From assembly GCF_041381155.1 (NCBI RefSeq), contig NC_091138.1, forward strand, positions 18,291,255 to 18,355,254: a DNA stretch of 64,000 nt. Reading direction: 5' to 3'. The notes beneath the pieces were generated by a model. It was not told the DNA's origin, searched no databases, and worked only from the letters and a program-made list of their open reading frames with translations. Positions 43,366-55,191 of this stretch are shown here, in pieces; the first letter of the stretch is position 1, and each line of letters starts with the position of its first letter. This stretch comes from Argopecten irradians. Lineage: Eukaryota > Mollusca > Bivalvia > Pectinida > Pectinidae. The translations under genes and the position numbers were made by a program.

Positions 43366-46300
43366 AATAGATGATTTGCATTTCTCAATGATATAAGCGG
43401 CAAATTTGTAATGACGTAAGGAACACCTGACAAAATCGCGTGCCTGACAGCTGTTGTCAAAATGGCGAAGCACTGTCGTTTGGACAACTTACGAAGCGAC
43501 AATCGCTTGAAGAATTTGGATTTTATGTAAAGCGTGATATTACATATTTTCCTCAGTGTAAAATATATGAAGATTGATGCAGATTATGCATGGATATTCT
43601 TATACGGGCGAAAAAACTAGTGTTGGCAATGTAAACAATCGCACGTTCAACAGGTCAATGTACAGCTGATACGTCTGCAGCATGCATGTTGTCTGTTGGT
43701 TCATCGAATAACTACATTAACCCTTTGTCAGCAACATGTTCAGCTTTTAGGACTTGAAAGGAATTGAGTAAGACCACATCCGAAGAATGCTATACAGAAC
43801 CAGTGACGAAGAAACGTAATATAATGTACATGTAAGTTACTGTACTGTATACATGTATATGTATTTAGTGCTAACATGGCGGAGACGTCAAGCATAGACG
43901 TTTATAACCAGATATAGGAAAAAGTTTGCTGTTTCACAAATGACTTGAAATATGATAAATGAAGTAAATTATGCATGTAGGCAAGCCAATACTGTCAAAT
44001 TTGTATTAGGCATAGAATTTTATTAATCATTAACTATTTCTTAGAAATCATCTGATTATCATTTAGGTTCAAACAATTATCATAAAAATTCCAGGTAAAT
44101 ATAAGATACTGCCATCTCCAAACAATTACTTTGACCAGTGTAAATTCCAAACTTTTCTTAGAGTAATGAGAAGTATCCAATATTATACATGTAGTCAATA
44201 GTAATTATTTAAAATTAAAAAAAAAATATGCATGTAATTGTGGCAGAAATATTTTATATTGTTACAGATGAAACATAAAAGCACCTGCAAGAGTATAAGA
44301 CAAGTTAAAGCTTTTAAAGTTTAATATTTTGTGTAGATTGTCAAGTCCAGTTTTTATCAATAACAATACTATTATATTTACTTGTATACTACAGAACTAA
44401 AGATCATTTGTATTAAATGACAAATGAGCTTCTGTCAATAAATGACATATTACCTTAGTCAAAGTGTAACAATTAATCACATGCTTATTTTTAATTACAT
44501 GAAGCTAATCATAGAAAACTTTGACGTGATAGAAGTTCTTAAATCATAAGGACATACATGCATATGAGGAAAGGACTGGATTAAAAGAATGGACATCATA
44601 ACTTATGGACAGAGAGAAATTTTATACAAATGCATTGTAGATACACTACAAATGTAATCCAGTATTTTTATTAAAATGTGTTTAAAGTGAAAAATACAAG
44701 TTATGACAGCACTTTGTTGTTTTATTTGTATTCCAAACTTTATGAGCTACATGTAGCCTGTATTCCCTTCATTTGAGTCAGTCGAAATGTCCCGGATTCC
44801 AGCTCCTTGTCCCTTTCCTACCCAAGAAATGGAAACAGTGTCCATTGACACTGATAGTGATAGTGATAATTGTCTTTATGTAGTTCCCTTGCATCAGATG
44901 TGTATACAGTAATAACTGAACAGTCTTTAAACAGAAATGCAATGTTCAGGGTTTCTTTCAAAAGAATAATATGGACAGTCTATACAAATGTATAAGCATC
45001 TTTTAAAGGTATTATTGAAATTTACACCCTGCCACCCTCGATACTCCAGGGTTTCCTATCCACCCCTGAACTATCCCATTATAAACAGGAGGCAGTTCAT
45101 GAGAATAAAACTGGCCAATCACAGGTCTGCAGAGAAATCCTTTTAGATTTCAGAGAGTGAGTGATGTCCAACTTCAAAGCCACAGTCAACCACAGTGTAC
45201 CATTATTAGATTATTTTGATGTACAAGATCATCAAAGGATCAAATTACCTGTGTCTTCTGTTGCCTTCATTTTTGCTATGCCATAGCCCAAGGGTGGATA
45301 TAATGTCAGTAGATAGTAACCCCTGGAGTATTGAGGATACACCTCTGCAGGATCATTTAGTTTGTTACAAAATATATTTCATATTAAGATAATTTAAGAT
45401 AACTAATAACAGATTTCTATGAAGTGGCACACATGCTTTTGAGAGCAACATTGAACATGCAACCATTGATAGTGTGGTTTTTATTCAGTTTTTATAATGG
45501 TAAAATTACTGCCATAACCTTTATTCTCTTCTTGAGAATAAATTATTAATAAATAGATTTAACACACATAAGAAATTCTAATAATTTTATTTGCTAAAAG
45601 TGTTCAATTTTGCATGGTGCAGCACTGCAGGACAAAAAGCACTCACAGTCTGACCTGCAAACACAAGAGTTTCTTCAATATTCTCTAGATGCAAAAATAT
45701 ATTTTGAGATTAATGAAATATCATTTAAATTTCTTGTCATAATTTTCCATTCAGCTTTAAGTGTTCAACAGTTTCTAGTGGATATAATGACAGTGAAAAT
45801 AACCTCTGGAGTATCAAGGATGCAGTCTCCCATGTTATGAATATGTCATTGTTCTGTAGTAGAAGGGGACATATACATGGCTAGTAAGAGGCTGAACTTA
45901 ATACATCTACCACCTCAGTTAAGGTTCACTGATCTGGACCTGGACCATCCAAAAACATACAATCATTTTATTACAATAAAAAGAATAGTGATGATGCATT
46001 TGTGTTTCTTCAGATGTGAACAGGTAACAAGACATTCAAACCTAATACAGGTGAAGATCTGATTTAATGTAAAGTATATACATGTAACATGTGTATATAC
46101 AAAAAAAGTCTGGAGTTATTCTTTTTTTATTGCACTGTTTAAATATTAGAGTTAAAATCTATCTTTTTTACCTCATTTAATAAATATGTTATTCACAAAT
46201 AGATTTTGTTATAGGTTGACTGCTTTGCAATCTTAAGATTTAGTGGTAACTATTTTATCAAACAGCTGCAATGATATCAAAAGTCAAGTTCTGACATCTT

Positions 46301-48148
46301 ATTCTTAATCTCTGTTAAATCTTAAAATCTTTGAAAAGAGAGTATGAAATATTAAATAAATGGAAAGCCTGAATGTAACTAGAATGATTGTTTGTTTCAA
46401 TGTTAGCATATTAAAGCTTTGATCATACCCTATTGCTTTCTTACCAAAATCCAAAAAGGAAGGGATTGATCATTACATGTATTTTGCCTTATGTTTGTTT
46501 GCAGATTTACATGGAGAAAACTGAATGTACAGTATATTATTTGGTTTGTTAAAGGCCCACTACCTTTCCGAAACGGCTTTTAATTTTTAAGATGGCAATG
46601 TAAAACAAGATCGATAATTTTGTAGAGTCTTAAAAATTATTAACTTACCGCTAATACTACATTTATCATCACCTTCTGAACGATTTGATTAAAATAAATA
46701 AAATATTTATTTTCATAACGCGGGTCGTATTATGTTTCCCGCCGTCGTCCTATATACCGCGCGGTAGTTGACTATCACTGCGCCAGACGGCAAAACAGCG
46801 AATTGACTCTCCACTGTTTTCATATGTTACGCAGGAAATCTTGCATATGTTTGGTGTGGTAACCTTATTTTAGGTAATCGGTATGCATTTTCTGATGTTA
46901 TTAATGTTTTTTAAGAAACCTTTATATTTTGCTCCGGAAAGGTAATGAGCCTTTAATAAAATTGAATATTTAGTCTCAAATAAATCCATCAGTTTTTCAA
47001 ATTCAATAAATGTTATTGACTCATAGATATTAGCCATTGGCCTATGGCTGTCAAGAAAAAGCTTTATCCTCTCCAATTTGTATAATTGTGGTTTTCTTTT
47101 TTTCATTGCTGCTCACAAGAAACATTTGAACGGATCATCAAATAGAAAACGAGAAGACTGATATAGACAACCAGAAGACTGATTTCTCTTCTTAAAACAT
47201 TTGAAGTGTCATCATAATTGTCCCAAGTAAACCAAATAAGATTCATGTATATTTACATGTACATACATTCTATATACATGGTACATGTATAAATATTTAA
47301 TGTTTCATAAAATGAAAGGACGACAAGTAGATTTCTTTAAATATCTGCTGAATACTCCCTCTCATTCTACAGAGTACTCCCTTAATGTGAAACTCATGTG
47401 TAACTCACCAGAGCAAACTTAGTACACTTTACTTATACTGACTAAAGTAGACCTAGTGCATTAGCAATCTGTTTCTATTTGCAAAGAAATGTTCATCATA
47501 TTTGAATTGACTGTGTTGTCAAAACATGTACTTAATGTTTCTGGTGTTAAATAGGTATTAAATACACCGGACATGTACATTATATATAATTTTAATGTTC
47601 ATATGTATACATGTACATTGCCTCCAGTAATGTAGGGGGGCTGCAAGTTTACGTGTTGTACATGTACTTTTGATCAATGAATTTATTATTTTTATTTCAA
47701 TGGCGGTAACTACGCACACAGAGATTGGTCCACAATTATTTCTCAATAATCTTTCATATATAAACTGTCAGTATAATCAGGTTTCATAATTCATATGGAA
47801 AATTGAGGATTTTTAACATTTTTCAATCTGCGTTCCGTACAAACAGCTGACAAATGGATGATCAGAGTGTGTAATATAACGTTGCATTGAAGCGACGAGT
47901 TACCCTTATATTTCATCTGTGACTGTTTCAGAAATAAGAAAATAGTATAAAAATACCTTATTCAAGCAATTATTATCTTATCATGAGTTGCCACGCCGAT
48001 ATTTACACCAAAAACAACGCGTTTCGTCGTGTTGACATCGGTAACAAATGTGTCAGGTAATAGACAGGAAGTGCCGTTTTTGTCAGGTGTTCCTTACGTC
48101 ATTACAAAATATGCCGCTTACATCACTGAGAAATGCAAATGGTCTATT
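43366..48148. mobile_element. 4.8-kb element with ~72-bp inverted repeats, interior decayed
   Basis: The left arm (43366-43437) and right arm (48077-48148) are complementary over AATAGA..ATTTGCATTTCTCA, TAAGCGGCA and TTGTAATGACGTAAGGAACA, then CCTGACAAAA. The interior has only short frames (for example MSRIPAPCPFPTQEME at 44789 and MASKRLNLIHLPPQLRF at 45877) that I cannot assign, so no transposase is recognised. A TTAA MITE lies inside. Target duplication unclear. Confidence 0.7.
46553..46952. mobile_element. TTAA-flanked MITE of a second family
   Basis: Ends AGGCCCACTACCTTTCCG and CGGAAAGGTAATGAGCCT, flanked by TTAA (46549-46552 and 46953-46956). 400 bp, with a GC-richer centre (CCGCGCGG near 46760). 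No gene. Confidence 0.8.
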
Positions 48149-48154
48149 AGATAT

Positions 48155-48445
48155 CTTAATTCTCGTATTTTCGCCTCGAAGAGACGAAAATTAACAAATT
48201 GAAATTTCGTCTTTTCGCGGCGAAAAGTCAAACACGAAAAGACAAAAGTGATGCACGCTAATTAGCGCCTTTATTTTTGGAGATTTAAGAAACCTTAAAT
48301 TTCGTCTTTTCGCTATTTAAATTCGTTCTTTTCGTTCCGAAAAACGGAAATTAACGAACCTTTATTCTCGTCTTTTCCCTGAAAAGAAGCGAAAAGACGA
48401 AAATTGACAAACCTTAAATTTCATCTTTTCGGGGCGAAACATAAT
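48155..48445. repeat. CGTCTTTTCG repeat, main part of the interrupted copy
   Basis: TTTCGTCTTTTCGC, CGAAAAGACGAAAATT and close variants occur about eight times on both strands. Confidence 0.8.
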
Positions 48446-48555
48446 AGATGCTGAGTATCTTACAATACAATGTTAATTTTATCATCAGTCTCCTCTCGTC
48501 AAAATATCATGTTCAATGTATACTGCAGATATATCTTCTAGTGTGATTTCAGAAA

Positions 48556-48678
48556 CTACACTATATCTGTAATATGATCTCTGCAACGTTCACGTAGAAT
48601 CACTCGATGGCCTATCTTTTCAATCCCCAACAACTCGAACTCGTCATCCTTTAGGTTGATGACTACCTTTGGTGTGAT
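48556..48678 (-). CDS. SAM-domain exon, C-terminal half, with stop
   Basis: Read on the - strand from acceptor TTTAG|ATC: ITPKVVINLKDDEFELLG, then IEKIGHRVILRERCRDHI and a stop. It matches the second half of a SAM domain (L-x-x-L-x-D-x-E-x-x-x-L-G-I-x-x-x-G-x-R). It joins in frame with 49000-49068. Confidence 0.7.
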   Translation of the reverse strand: MTPKVVINLKDDEFELLGIEKIGHRVILRERCRDHITDIV

Positions 48679-48999
48679 CTAAAGTTAAGAATGCCATTAC
48701 AATGCAAATTGGTTGGACTTTGATAAAACTATGTTTGATTTTTATACAAATTTTAAGTTAAGTAGACTACACCGCAAAAAACTGTAGGCAATGTGATCTT
48801 CGAACGATTATTGGTATATTATACAAATGTAATACCAAAGGCAGTAACTCATCCAATCAATGTGGATTTAAGGACATGATACGTTATTACCATGGTTGTT
48901 AAATCTACTAAATTTGATAAATACTGAAAGAAAACTAAAGAAGATATCGGCGCAAACATGTTTCGTGCCGTACGAACTTATAACGACATACCAGACTAC

Positions 49000-49068
49000 G
49001 TTACATATTTCAAATCGCTGTTTTAGATGAGCCAACCCCAACTCTTCCAAAATGTCATCCATTGTAAG
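49000..49068 (-). CDS. SAM-domain exon, N-terminal half
   Basis: Between TTTTACAG| and |GTAGTCT it encodes LTMDDILEELGLAHLKQRFE and ICN, helix 1 and 2 of a SAM domain. SAM domains usually mediate protein-protein or RNA contacts. Earlier exons were not found, so this is either the 3' end of a host gene or a captured fragment. Confidence 0.7.
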
Positions 49069-49209
49069 CTGTAAAACAAAGCAGTCTCACCCGTATATTT
49101 TTGCAGTATACCACACATATGTATATAAGTATTTTTTTGTTTGTATAAGTATATGCATGCACTTTGTATTATATTGTCTGTTTTATATTGTCTGTTTTCC
49201 TTCTTTTCT

Positions 49210-49268
49210 ATGGTTTGTTTGTTTGTTTGTTTAATTAACGTCCTATTAGCAGATATGGTCATGTAAGG
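49210..49268 (-). repeat. SINE-like repeat, tail fragment
   Basis: GTTTGTTTGTTTGTTTAATT, then AACGTCCTATTAGCAGATATG, reversed. Confidence 0.75.
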
Positions 49269-49547
49269 ACCATTCAGGGAGTGGGACGACTGGTTCGCCC
49301 TTTGTCAGTATAATGTGACCGGGTGGGGTGTGTTGCTTGGTGTCTTCGGCGGCATGCTCCAGTGATATAGCACTATAAAAAGGGCAACAGTTCCACTATA
49401 CAAGAAGACACAACATGAACATACCGCAGTCTCCCAAAACACGCACCTCGCACAACATACACGCAACACATCGCATACATGGGAGGCCGTCCTTACATGA
49501 CCATAGCTGTTAATAGGACGTTAATTAATCAAACAAACAAACAAATC
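49269..49547 (+). repeat. SINE-like repeat, 3' half, little diverged
   Basis: It runs from CAGGGAGTGGGACGACTGG to GACGTTAATTAATCAAACAA and tail. Confidence 0.87.
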
Positions 49548-49571
49548 TTTTTATCCATCCATTTTGTAATG

Positions 49572-49757
49572 GCTTCAGTGATATAGCACTATAAAAAGGG
49601 CAACAGTTCCATTATACAAGAAGACACAACATGAATATATTGCAGTCTCCCAAAACACTCACCTCGCACAACATATACGCAACACACTGCATACATGGGA
49701 GACCGTCCTTACATGACCATAGCTGTTAATAAGACGTTAATTAATCAAACAAACAAA
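49572..49757 (+). repeat. SINE-like repeat, 3' third
   Basis: It runs from CTTCAGTGATATAGCACTAT to AATTAATCAAACAAACAA. It is preceded by the spacer CATCCATTTTGTAATGG also found at 51390 and 51905. Confidence 0.85.
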
Positions 49758-50747
49758 TTGTAATGGCCACCGTCTTTGGGTTAGAAGTGTTGGAAAAACC
49801 ACATCTCTGCATTTTCATCTTGAATCTTATCAGACTCATCATCAGTGATGGCAGTGTTTTGGAATGGATAAAGAGAAACATTCAATAACTCTGCTAACAG
49901 AGGACGTAGTTCGGATGGAGCACATTCCACTACAATACTGTAGCAAATTGAAGAGTATAGGAATGTTGCTGTGTAAACTTTGCCACACATTTGGGTTACA
50001 TTTCACATCTTCACCCTTGACTAAAGAATTAATCAATTTGAAATTGTCATATGATGTATGTATATATCCACACACAGTGGGCTTAGATGATAAAGATGTG
50101 ATTAAATCAAAAAGAAAAAAAGAAAAAAAACATCATGGGTAATCTCAACTACAATCGTCAACATATTTTTTATAATGTAGTAGCTCTGGATGAAATTCTA
50201 ACAGACAGATCAATTTTTTTCTTAGTCATTTGACACAGAAGTGTTCTTGCTCCTGACAAAAAATCTACTCCAGAAGCAAATCTGTGCAGGAGATTTCTTG
50301 TCCTTTCCTCTTGTACATATGGAAGCTACAAAAATGAACATGACAGGTGAAATAGGGTAACAAAAACTGTTATTTTTACAGTTTTTAAATCACTTTAAAT
50401 GATGAACTCTACTAGCCCTACATATCCTCAATTTAGTGTACCTGGTAGTATTTTTTCAACGAAGGTAATTTCTACATTCTAATTTGTACTCTGTCGGACT
50501 GCAGTCTTATATAAAATGACAGTTATTATCACAGTAAATGATTTAGTACTTGATTACTTTTACACCCGACTATCAATTGAAAAAAAAATGAGTTTACCTT
50601 AATTTATGTTTTGATGCGGATTTCTTTGGCATTCCCGTGCTATTCCAAGACCACATTCGGCGTTGAATTGACAAAGATGTACCATCACATATAACAATTG
50701 ACGGATTGCCGGAGTCATCTCGACCAATCTCGAAACGCGTTACAAAT
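49758..50747 (-). pseudogene. Unclassified spliced coding fragment, copy 1
   Basis: On the - strand one exon (to 50598) reads IVICDGTSLSIQRRMWSW, then NSTGMPKKSASKHKLR, and ends at AAG|GTAAAC. The next begins at 50329 after TTTTTGTAG and reads LPYVQEERTRNLLHRFAS, then GVDFLSGARTLLCQMTKK. Further down is VECAPSELRPLLAELL..NTAITDDESDKIQDENA. Frame breaks are present. It looks like part of a transposon protein, but I cannot name the family. A second copy lies at 52113-53345. Confidence 0.5.
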
Positions 50748-51068
50748 GAGACACACCAAAGTCTATAGAAGTGGTAGTTTCTGCTCCTGCTTGGCGTTCA
50801 GCATCAAGGGAGTGTGCCGACTGGTTCGCCCGTTGTCAGTATAATGTTACCGTTTAGGGTGTGTTGCTTGGTGTCTTCGGTGGCATGCTTCAGTGATATA
50901 GCACTATAAAAAGGGCAACAGTTCCACTATACAAGAAGACACAACATGAATATACCGCAGTCTCCCAAAACACGCACCTCTCACAACATACACGCAACAC
51001 ACCGCATACATGGGAGGCCGTCCTCGCATGACCATAGCTGTTAATAGGACGTTAATTATTCAAACAAA
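50748..51068 (+). repeat. SINE-like repeat, 3' two thirds
   Basis: It runs from GAGACACACCAAAGTCTATA to AATTATTCAAACAAACAA. Confidence 0.86.
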
Positions 51069-51074
51069 CAAAAA

Positions 51075-51312
51075 TGGTCTTTTCTGGCCGAAAAGATGAG
51101 ATTTTTGAAGGCGAAAAGACGAGAGTCAAAGTCACTAAATCACATTCATCACTTTCGTCTTTTCGTGTTTAATTTTTCGTCTTTTCGCCTCGAAAACACG
51201 AGATACAAAGATGGTTAAAATTTCGTATTATCGGGAGGAAAATACGAAATTTAAGGTTTCGTAATTCTCGTCTTTTCGCCCGAAAAGACGAAATGGCACA
51301 AATCAGCCACCG
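51075..51312 (+). repeat. CGTCTTTTCG repeat, copy A
   Basis: Three CGTCTTTTCG and two CGAAAAGACG motifs stand among variants. The left end is ATGGTCTTTTCTGGCC and the right end AAATCAGCCACCGTA. Confidence 0.8.
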
Positions 51313-51410
51313 TAAAAGCCATTTAACACTCCTTGTAACAATGATGTGTGTCCTTGATGCTTTTTGTTACGTTAATGCATTGTCTTTTATCCATCCATTT
51401 TGTAATGGCT

Positions 51411-51586
51411 TCATAGCACTATAAAAAGGGCAACAGTTCCATTATACAAGAAGACACGACATGAATATATCGCAGTCTCCCAAAACACTCACCTCGCACA
51501 ACATACACGCAACACACCGCATACCTGGGAGGCCGTCCTCGCATGACCATAGCTGTTAATAGGACGTTAATTATTCAAACAAACAA
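51411..51586 (+). repeat. SINE-like repeat, 3' third
   Basis: From TAGCACTATAAAAAGGGCAA to TTATTCAAACAAACAA, part of a ~520-bp duplicated unit. Confidence 0.85.
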
Positions 51587-51589
51587 AAA

Positions 51590-51835
51590 TGGTCTTTTCT
51601 GGCCGAAAAGATGAGATTTTTGAAGGCGAAAAGACGAGAGTCAAAGTCACTAAATCACATTCATCACTTTCGTCTTTTCGTGTTTTATTTTTCGTCTTTT
51701 CGCCTCGAAAACACGAGATACAAAGATGGTTAAAATTTCGTATTATCGGGAGGAAAATACGAAATTTAAGGTTTCGTAATTCTCGTCTTTTCGCCCGAAA
51801 AGACGAAATGGCACAAATCAGCCACCGTAAAAGCC
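51590..51835 (+). repeat. CGTCTTTTCG repeat, copy B
   Basis: Almost identical to copy A 519 bp upstream, so it arose by recent local duplication. Confidence 0.85.
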
Positions 51836-51923
51836 ATTTAACACTCCTTGTAACAATGATGTGTGTCCTTTATGCTTTTTGTTACGTTAATGCATTGTCT
51901 TTTATCCATCAATTTTGTAATGG

Positions 51924-52112
51924 CTTCAGTGATATAGCACTATAAAAAGGGCAACAGTTCCATTATACAAGAAAACACAACATGAATATATCGCAGTCTC
52001 CCAAAACACTCACCTCGCACAACATACACGCAACACACTGCATACATGGGAGGCCGTCCTTACATGACCATAGCTGTTAATTGGACGTTAATTAATCAAA
52101 CAAACTAACAAA
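51924..52112 (+). repeat. SINE-like repeat, 3' third
   Basis: From CTTCAGTGATATAGCACTAT to TTAATTAATCAAACAAACTA. Confidence 0.85.
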
Positions 52113-53345
52113 TTGTAATGGCCACGGTCTTTGGGTTAGAAGTGTTGGAAAAACCACATCACTGCATTTTCATCTTGAATCTTATCAGACTCATCATCAG
52201 TGATGGCAGTGTTTTGGAATGGATAAAGAGAAACATTCCATAACTCTGCTAACAGAGGACGTAGTTCGGATGGAGCACATTCCACTACAATACTGTAGCA
52301 AATTGAAGAGTATAGGAATGTTGCTGTGTAAATTTTGCCATACATTTGGGTTACATTTCACATCTACACCCTTGATCTGTATCTGGTGGGTGAAGGTAAT
52401 TTCCTCATGGCTGCTGCATTCTCATTTCTTTATTATTATACTTTATACTATATATAATCTCATTGATAATATCTCATATACTGTCATGACTTCTGAAACA
52501 TATACTTAACAAATGCTTTCAAATACTCTTTCATGTCATTTATATATATATATATTTTGTTACCAGGGAGAGAACTTACATAGGCACGGCCTGTTGTTTG
52601 ATCCCATTTCAATTGATTTGAAATAAAATTTTGTTGAAATTGACTAAAAAATTAATCAATTTGAAATTGTCATATGATGGATGTATATATCCACACACAG
52701 TGGGCTTAGATGATAAAGATGTTATAAAATCAAAAAATATCATGGGTAATATCAACTACAATCATCAACAGATTTTTTATAATGTAGTAGCTCTGGATGA
52801 CATTCTAACAGACTAATCAATTTTTTCTTTGTCATTTGGCACAGAAGTGTTCTTGCTCCTGACAAAAATTCTACTCCAGAAGCAAATCTGTGCAGAAGAT
52901 TTCTTGTCCTTTCCTCTTGTACATGTGGAAGCTACAAAAAAATGAACATTACAGGTGAAATATGGTAAAAAATTTGATATTTATACAGTTTTTAAATCAC
53001 TTTAAATGATGAACTCTACTAGACCTACATATCCTCAATTTCGTATACCTGGTAGTATTTTTTTCAACAAAGGTAATTTCTACATGTTATGTACTCTGTC
53101 GGACTGCAGTCTTATATAAAATGACAATTAATATCACAGAAATGGTTTAGTACTTGGTTAATTTCACATCTGACTATCAATTGAAAAAAAATAGTTTACC
53201 TTAATTTATGTTTTGATGTGGATTTCTTTGGCATTCCCGTGCTATTCCAAGACCACATTCGGCGTTGGATTGACAAAGATGTACCACACATATCACAATT
53301 GACGGATCGCCGGAGTTTGATTGACAGGTCATTTCGACCAATTGC
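52113..53345 (-). pseudogene. Unclassified spliced coding fragment, copy 2
   Basis: Highly similar to 49758-50747, with the same exon borders. It carries an extra ~240-bp stretch at about 52380-52625 containing a TA microsatellite. Its frame past CQMTKKK differs (LISLLECHPELLHYKK), which shows that at least one copy has shifted. Confidence 0.5.
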
Positions 53346-53361
53346 GTAACGCGTTATAAAT

Positions 53362-53597
53362 GAGACACACCAAAGTCTATAGAAGTGGTAGTTTCTGCTC
53401 CTGCTTGGCGCTCAGCATAAAGGGAGTGTGCCGACTGGTTCGCCCGTTGTCAGTATAATGTGACCGTTTAGGGTGTGTTGCTTGGTGTATTCGGTGGCAT
53501 GCTTCAGTGATATAGCACTTCCACTATACAAGAAGACATAAACACGCACCTACATGACCCTGTCTGTTAATAGGACGTTAAAATAATCAAACAAACT
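53362..53597 (+). repeat. SINE-like repeat with internal deletions
   Basis: GAGACACACCAAAGTCTATA through GATATAGCAC, then short pieces, ending AGGACGTTAAAATAATCAAA. Confidence 0.8.
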
Positions 53598-54773
53598 AGT
53601 TCAAGTGCATATCTGCTTGTCACTAATATTCATGAAGCTTGCATGCTCTGGTTTTGATGCTGCTGATTCCCGTATTTCTTTATATTCATTAAATTTGTGC
53701 TTCCATTGGTTAACATATTGTAGAAATTTAATATATCAACATCCTCATAAAAACTTGAATTACAAAAAATTGTATACTTGTTATGATCATGATTTATGAA
53801 ACTGTACATGTATTTGAAAAAAAGGAACAAATATATGTCTGGGTAAATACATTTTTTTAGCTTTATTTGTATCCATGTCAGTGTTGAAACTACATGTATC
53901 TTTGAAATAAATGAACATCTGGCATTTTTTCGTTGTTTTTTGTTTTTATGATTTTTTTACAGAACTGAATCAATAGATATCTGATAGAAATCACTACTGG
54001 CAGGTGACCAGTTCTTGCCGAGTATCAATTCTCGCCATCGCATGCGTAGACTTGAATGATTGCAGACGAATTTTCAGACAATTAATTGTTTGTGGAAATC
54101 AGCATGGAAGTGTCTTCTATCAGAAGATGGTTTTTGACATAAATTTGTATCGAATATATACAGATGCGATGAAGAGAATCGGTACTCTGCGAGAACTAAT
54201 CACCTGGCAGGGTTTGCCTACTTTTGTTTTGTTGAAACTGAAGTTAAAAACAAAAACAAAACGAAAAAAACACACACAAAACCAAAACGACTGTTTATTC
54301 CTATCCAGCTTTGCAGCTACAATGTGCGTCTATGACCTTGTGACCTAATATGTGCGGGTCTTCCGATTTTCTTTGGCATCTAAAAATCCTGGCAAATACA
54401 CACATTTCACTGCTTGTTTCTCTATTTATAGTGACAGATTTAATGTAACTTCCTTTTGCAAAGGACAACGCTTTCTGCTTCTGCCTCAATGCCGGCGTGC
54501 AGGGAAGATATCCGACCAAAATGTCATCTGGGCCCGCTATGTTTGTTTACGTTTGATGACGGGCCTTTCCCACTTGACAACCGTCGCTAAGATGGGCGTG
54601 GTTAACGTCAATTTCTGGTCTTTGCATGGAAAACCATCAGTAAAGTCAATATCTAATAACTTTGAAATTTATAACCAGGCAGTCCTAAATTTGTGATATG
54701 TGAAGCACTCTTAAATACTGTTTCCATAGTCATGGTGGTCTTCAACAAACACGGTATAGAACGTGTATTGGTC
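53598..54773. other. Unassigned DNA
   Basis: Two adjacent + frames (54004-54348 and 54352-54696) are open but resemble no family. The stretch around 54480-54620 is GC-richer than its surroundings and might be a promoter or 5' exon. Confidence 0.3.
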
Positions 54774-55191
54774 CTGCATGTAGGGAAATTAGAATTGTAC
54801 CTGCTGCCCCTATTGCATGATCGTGAAAGGCGACTAAATTTAGGATCTTATCTTTTCTCTTCTTCCTAACTAACTTTGTCTTTCCTTTTGGCCTTGAGTT
54901 GAGCGTTCGTCTCAGTGAGGAAGGCTCTGGGTTCTTTCCCCGGGCCGAGACACACCGAAGGCTATAAAAGTGATAGTTTCTGCTCCTGCTCAGCGCTCAG
55001 CATACAGGGAGTGAGACGACTGGTTAGCCCGCTTTGTCAGTACAATGTGACCGGGACGGATGTGTTGCTTGGTGTCTTTGGCGGTATGCTTCAGTGATAT
55101 AGCACTATAAAAAGGGCAAGTTCCACTCTACAAAAAGACACAACACAAACACACCACAGTCTCCCAAAACACGCACCTAGCACTTCACACC
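54774..55191 (+). repeat. SINE-like repeat, 5' part, cut by a hAT-like end
   Basis: Head GCATGTAGGGAAATTAGAAT through CACGCACCTAGCACTTCACA. The sequence then switches abruptly to CAGGCATGGGGTAATCG. Confidence 0.82.

Larger units (their letters stand above)
49560..53600. repeat. Local segmental duplication cluster
   Basis: The order is spacer-SINE-coding fragment-SINE-CGTC repeat, spacer-SINE-CGTC repeat, spacer-SINE-coding fragment-SINE. The inner unit repeats at 519-520 bp and the outer one at about 2.36 kb. Divergence between copies is low. Confidence 0.85.

Noticed and set aside
49560-53600. Direct repeats flanking 51-52 kb as LTRs
   Set aside because: The repeated blocks contain SINE pieces and spliced coding fragments and are explained by local duplication.
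54004-54696. Two 114-codon frames
   Set aside because: Composition and lack of motifs look non-coding; kept only as unassigned DNA.
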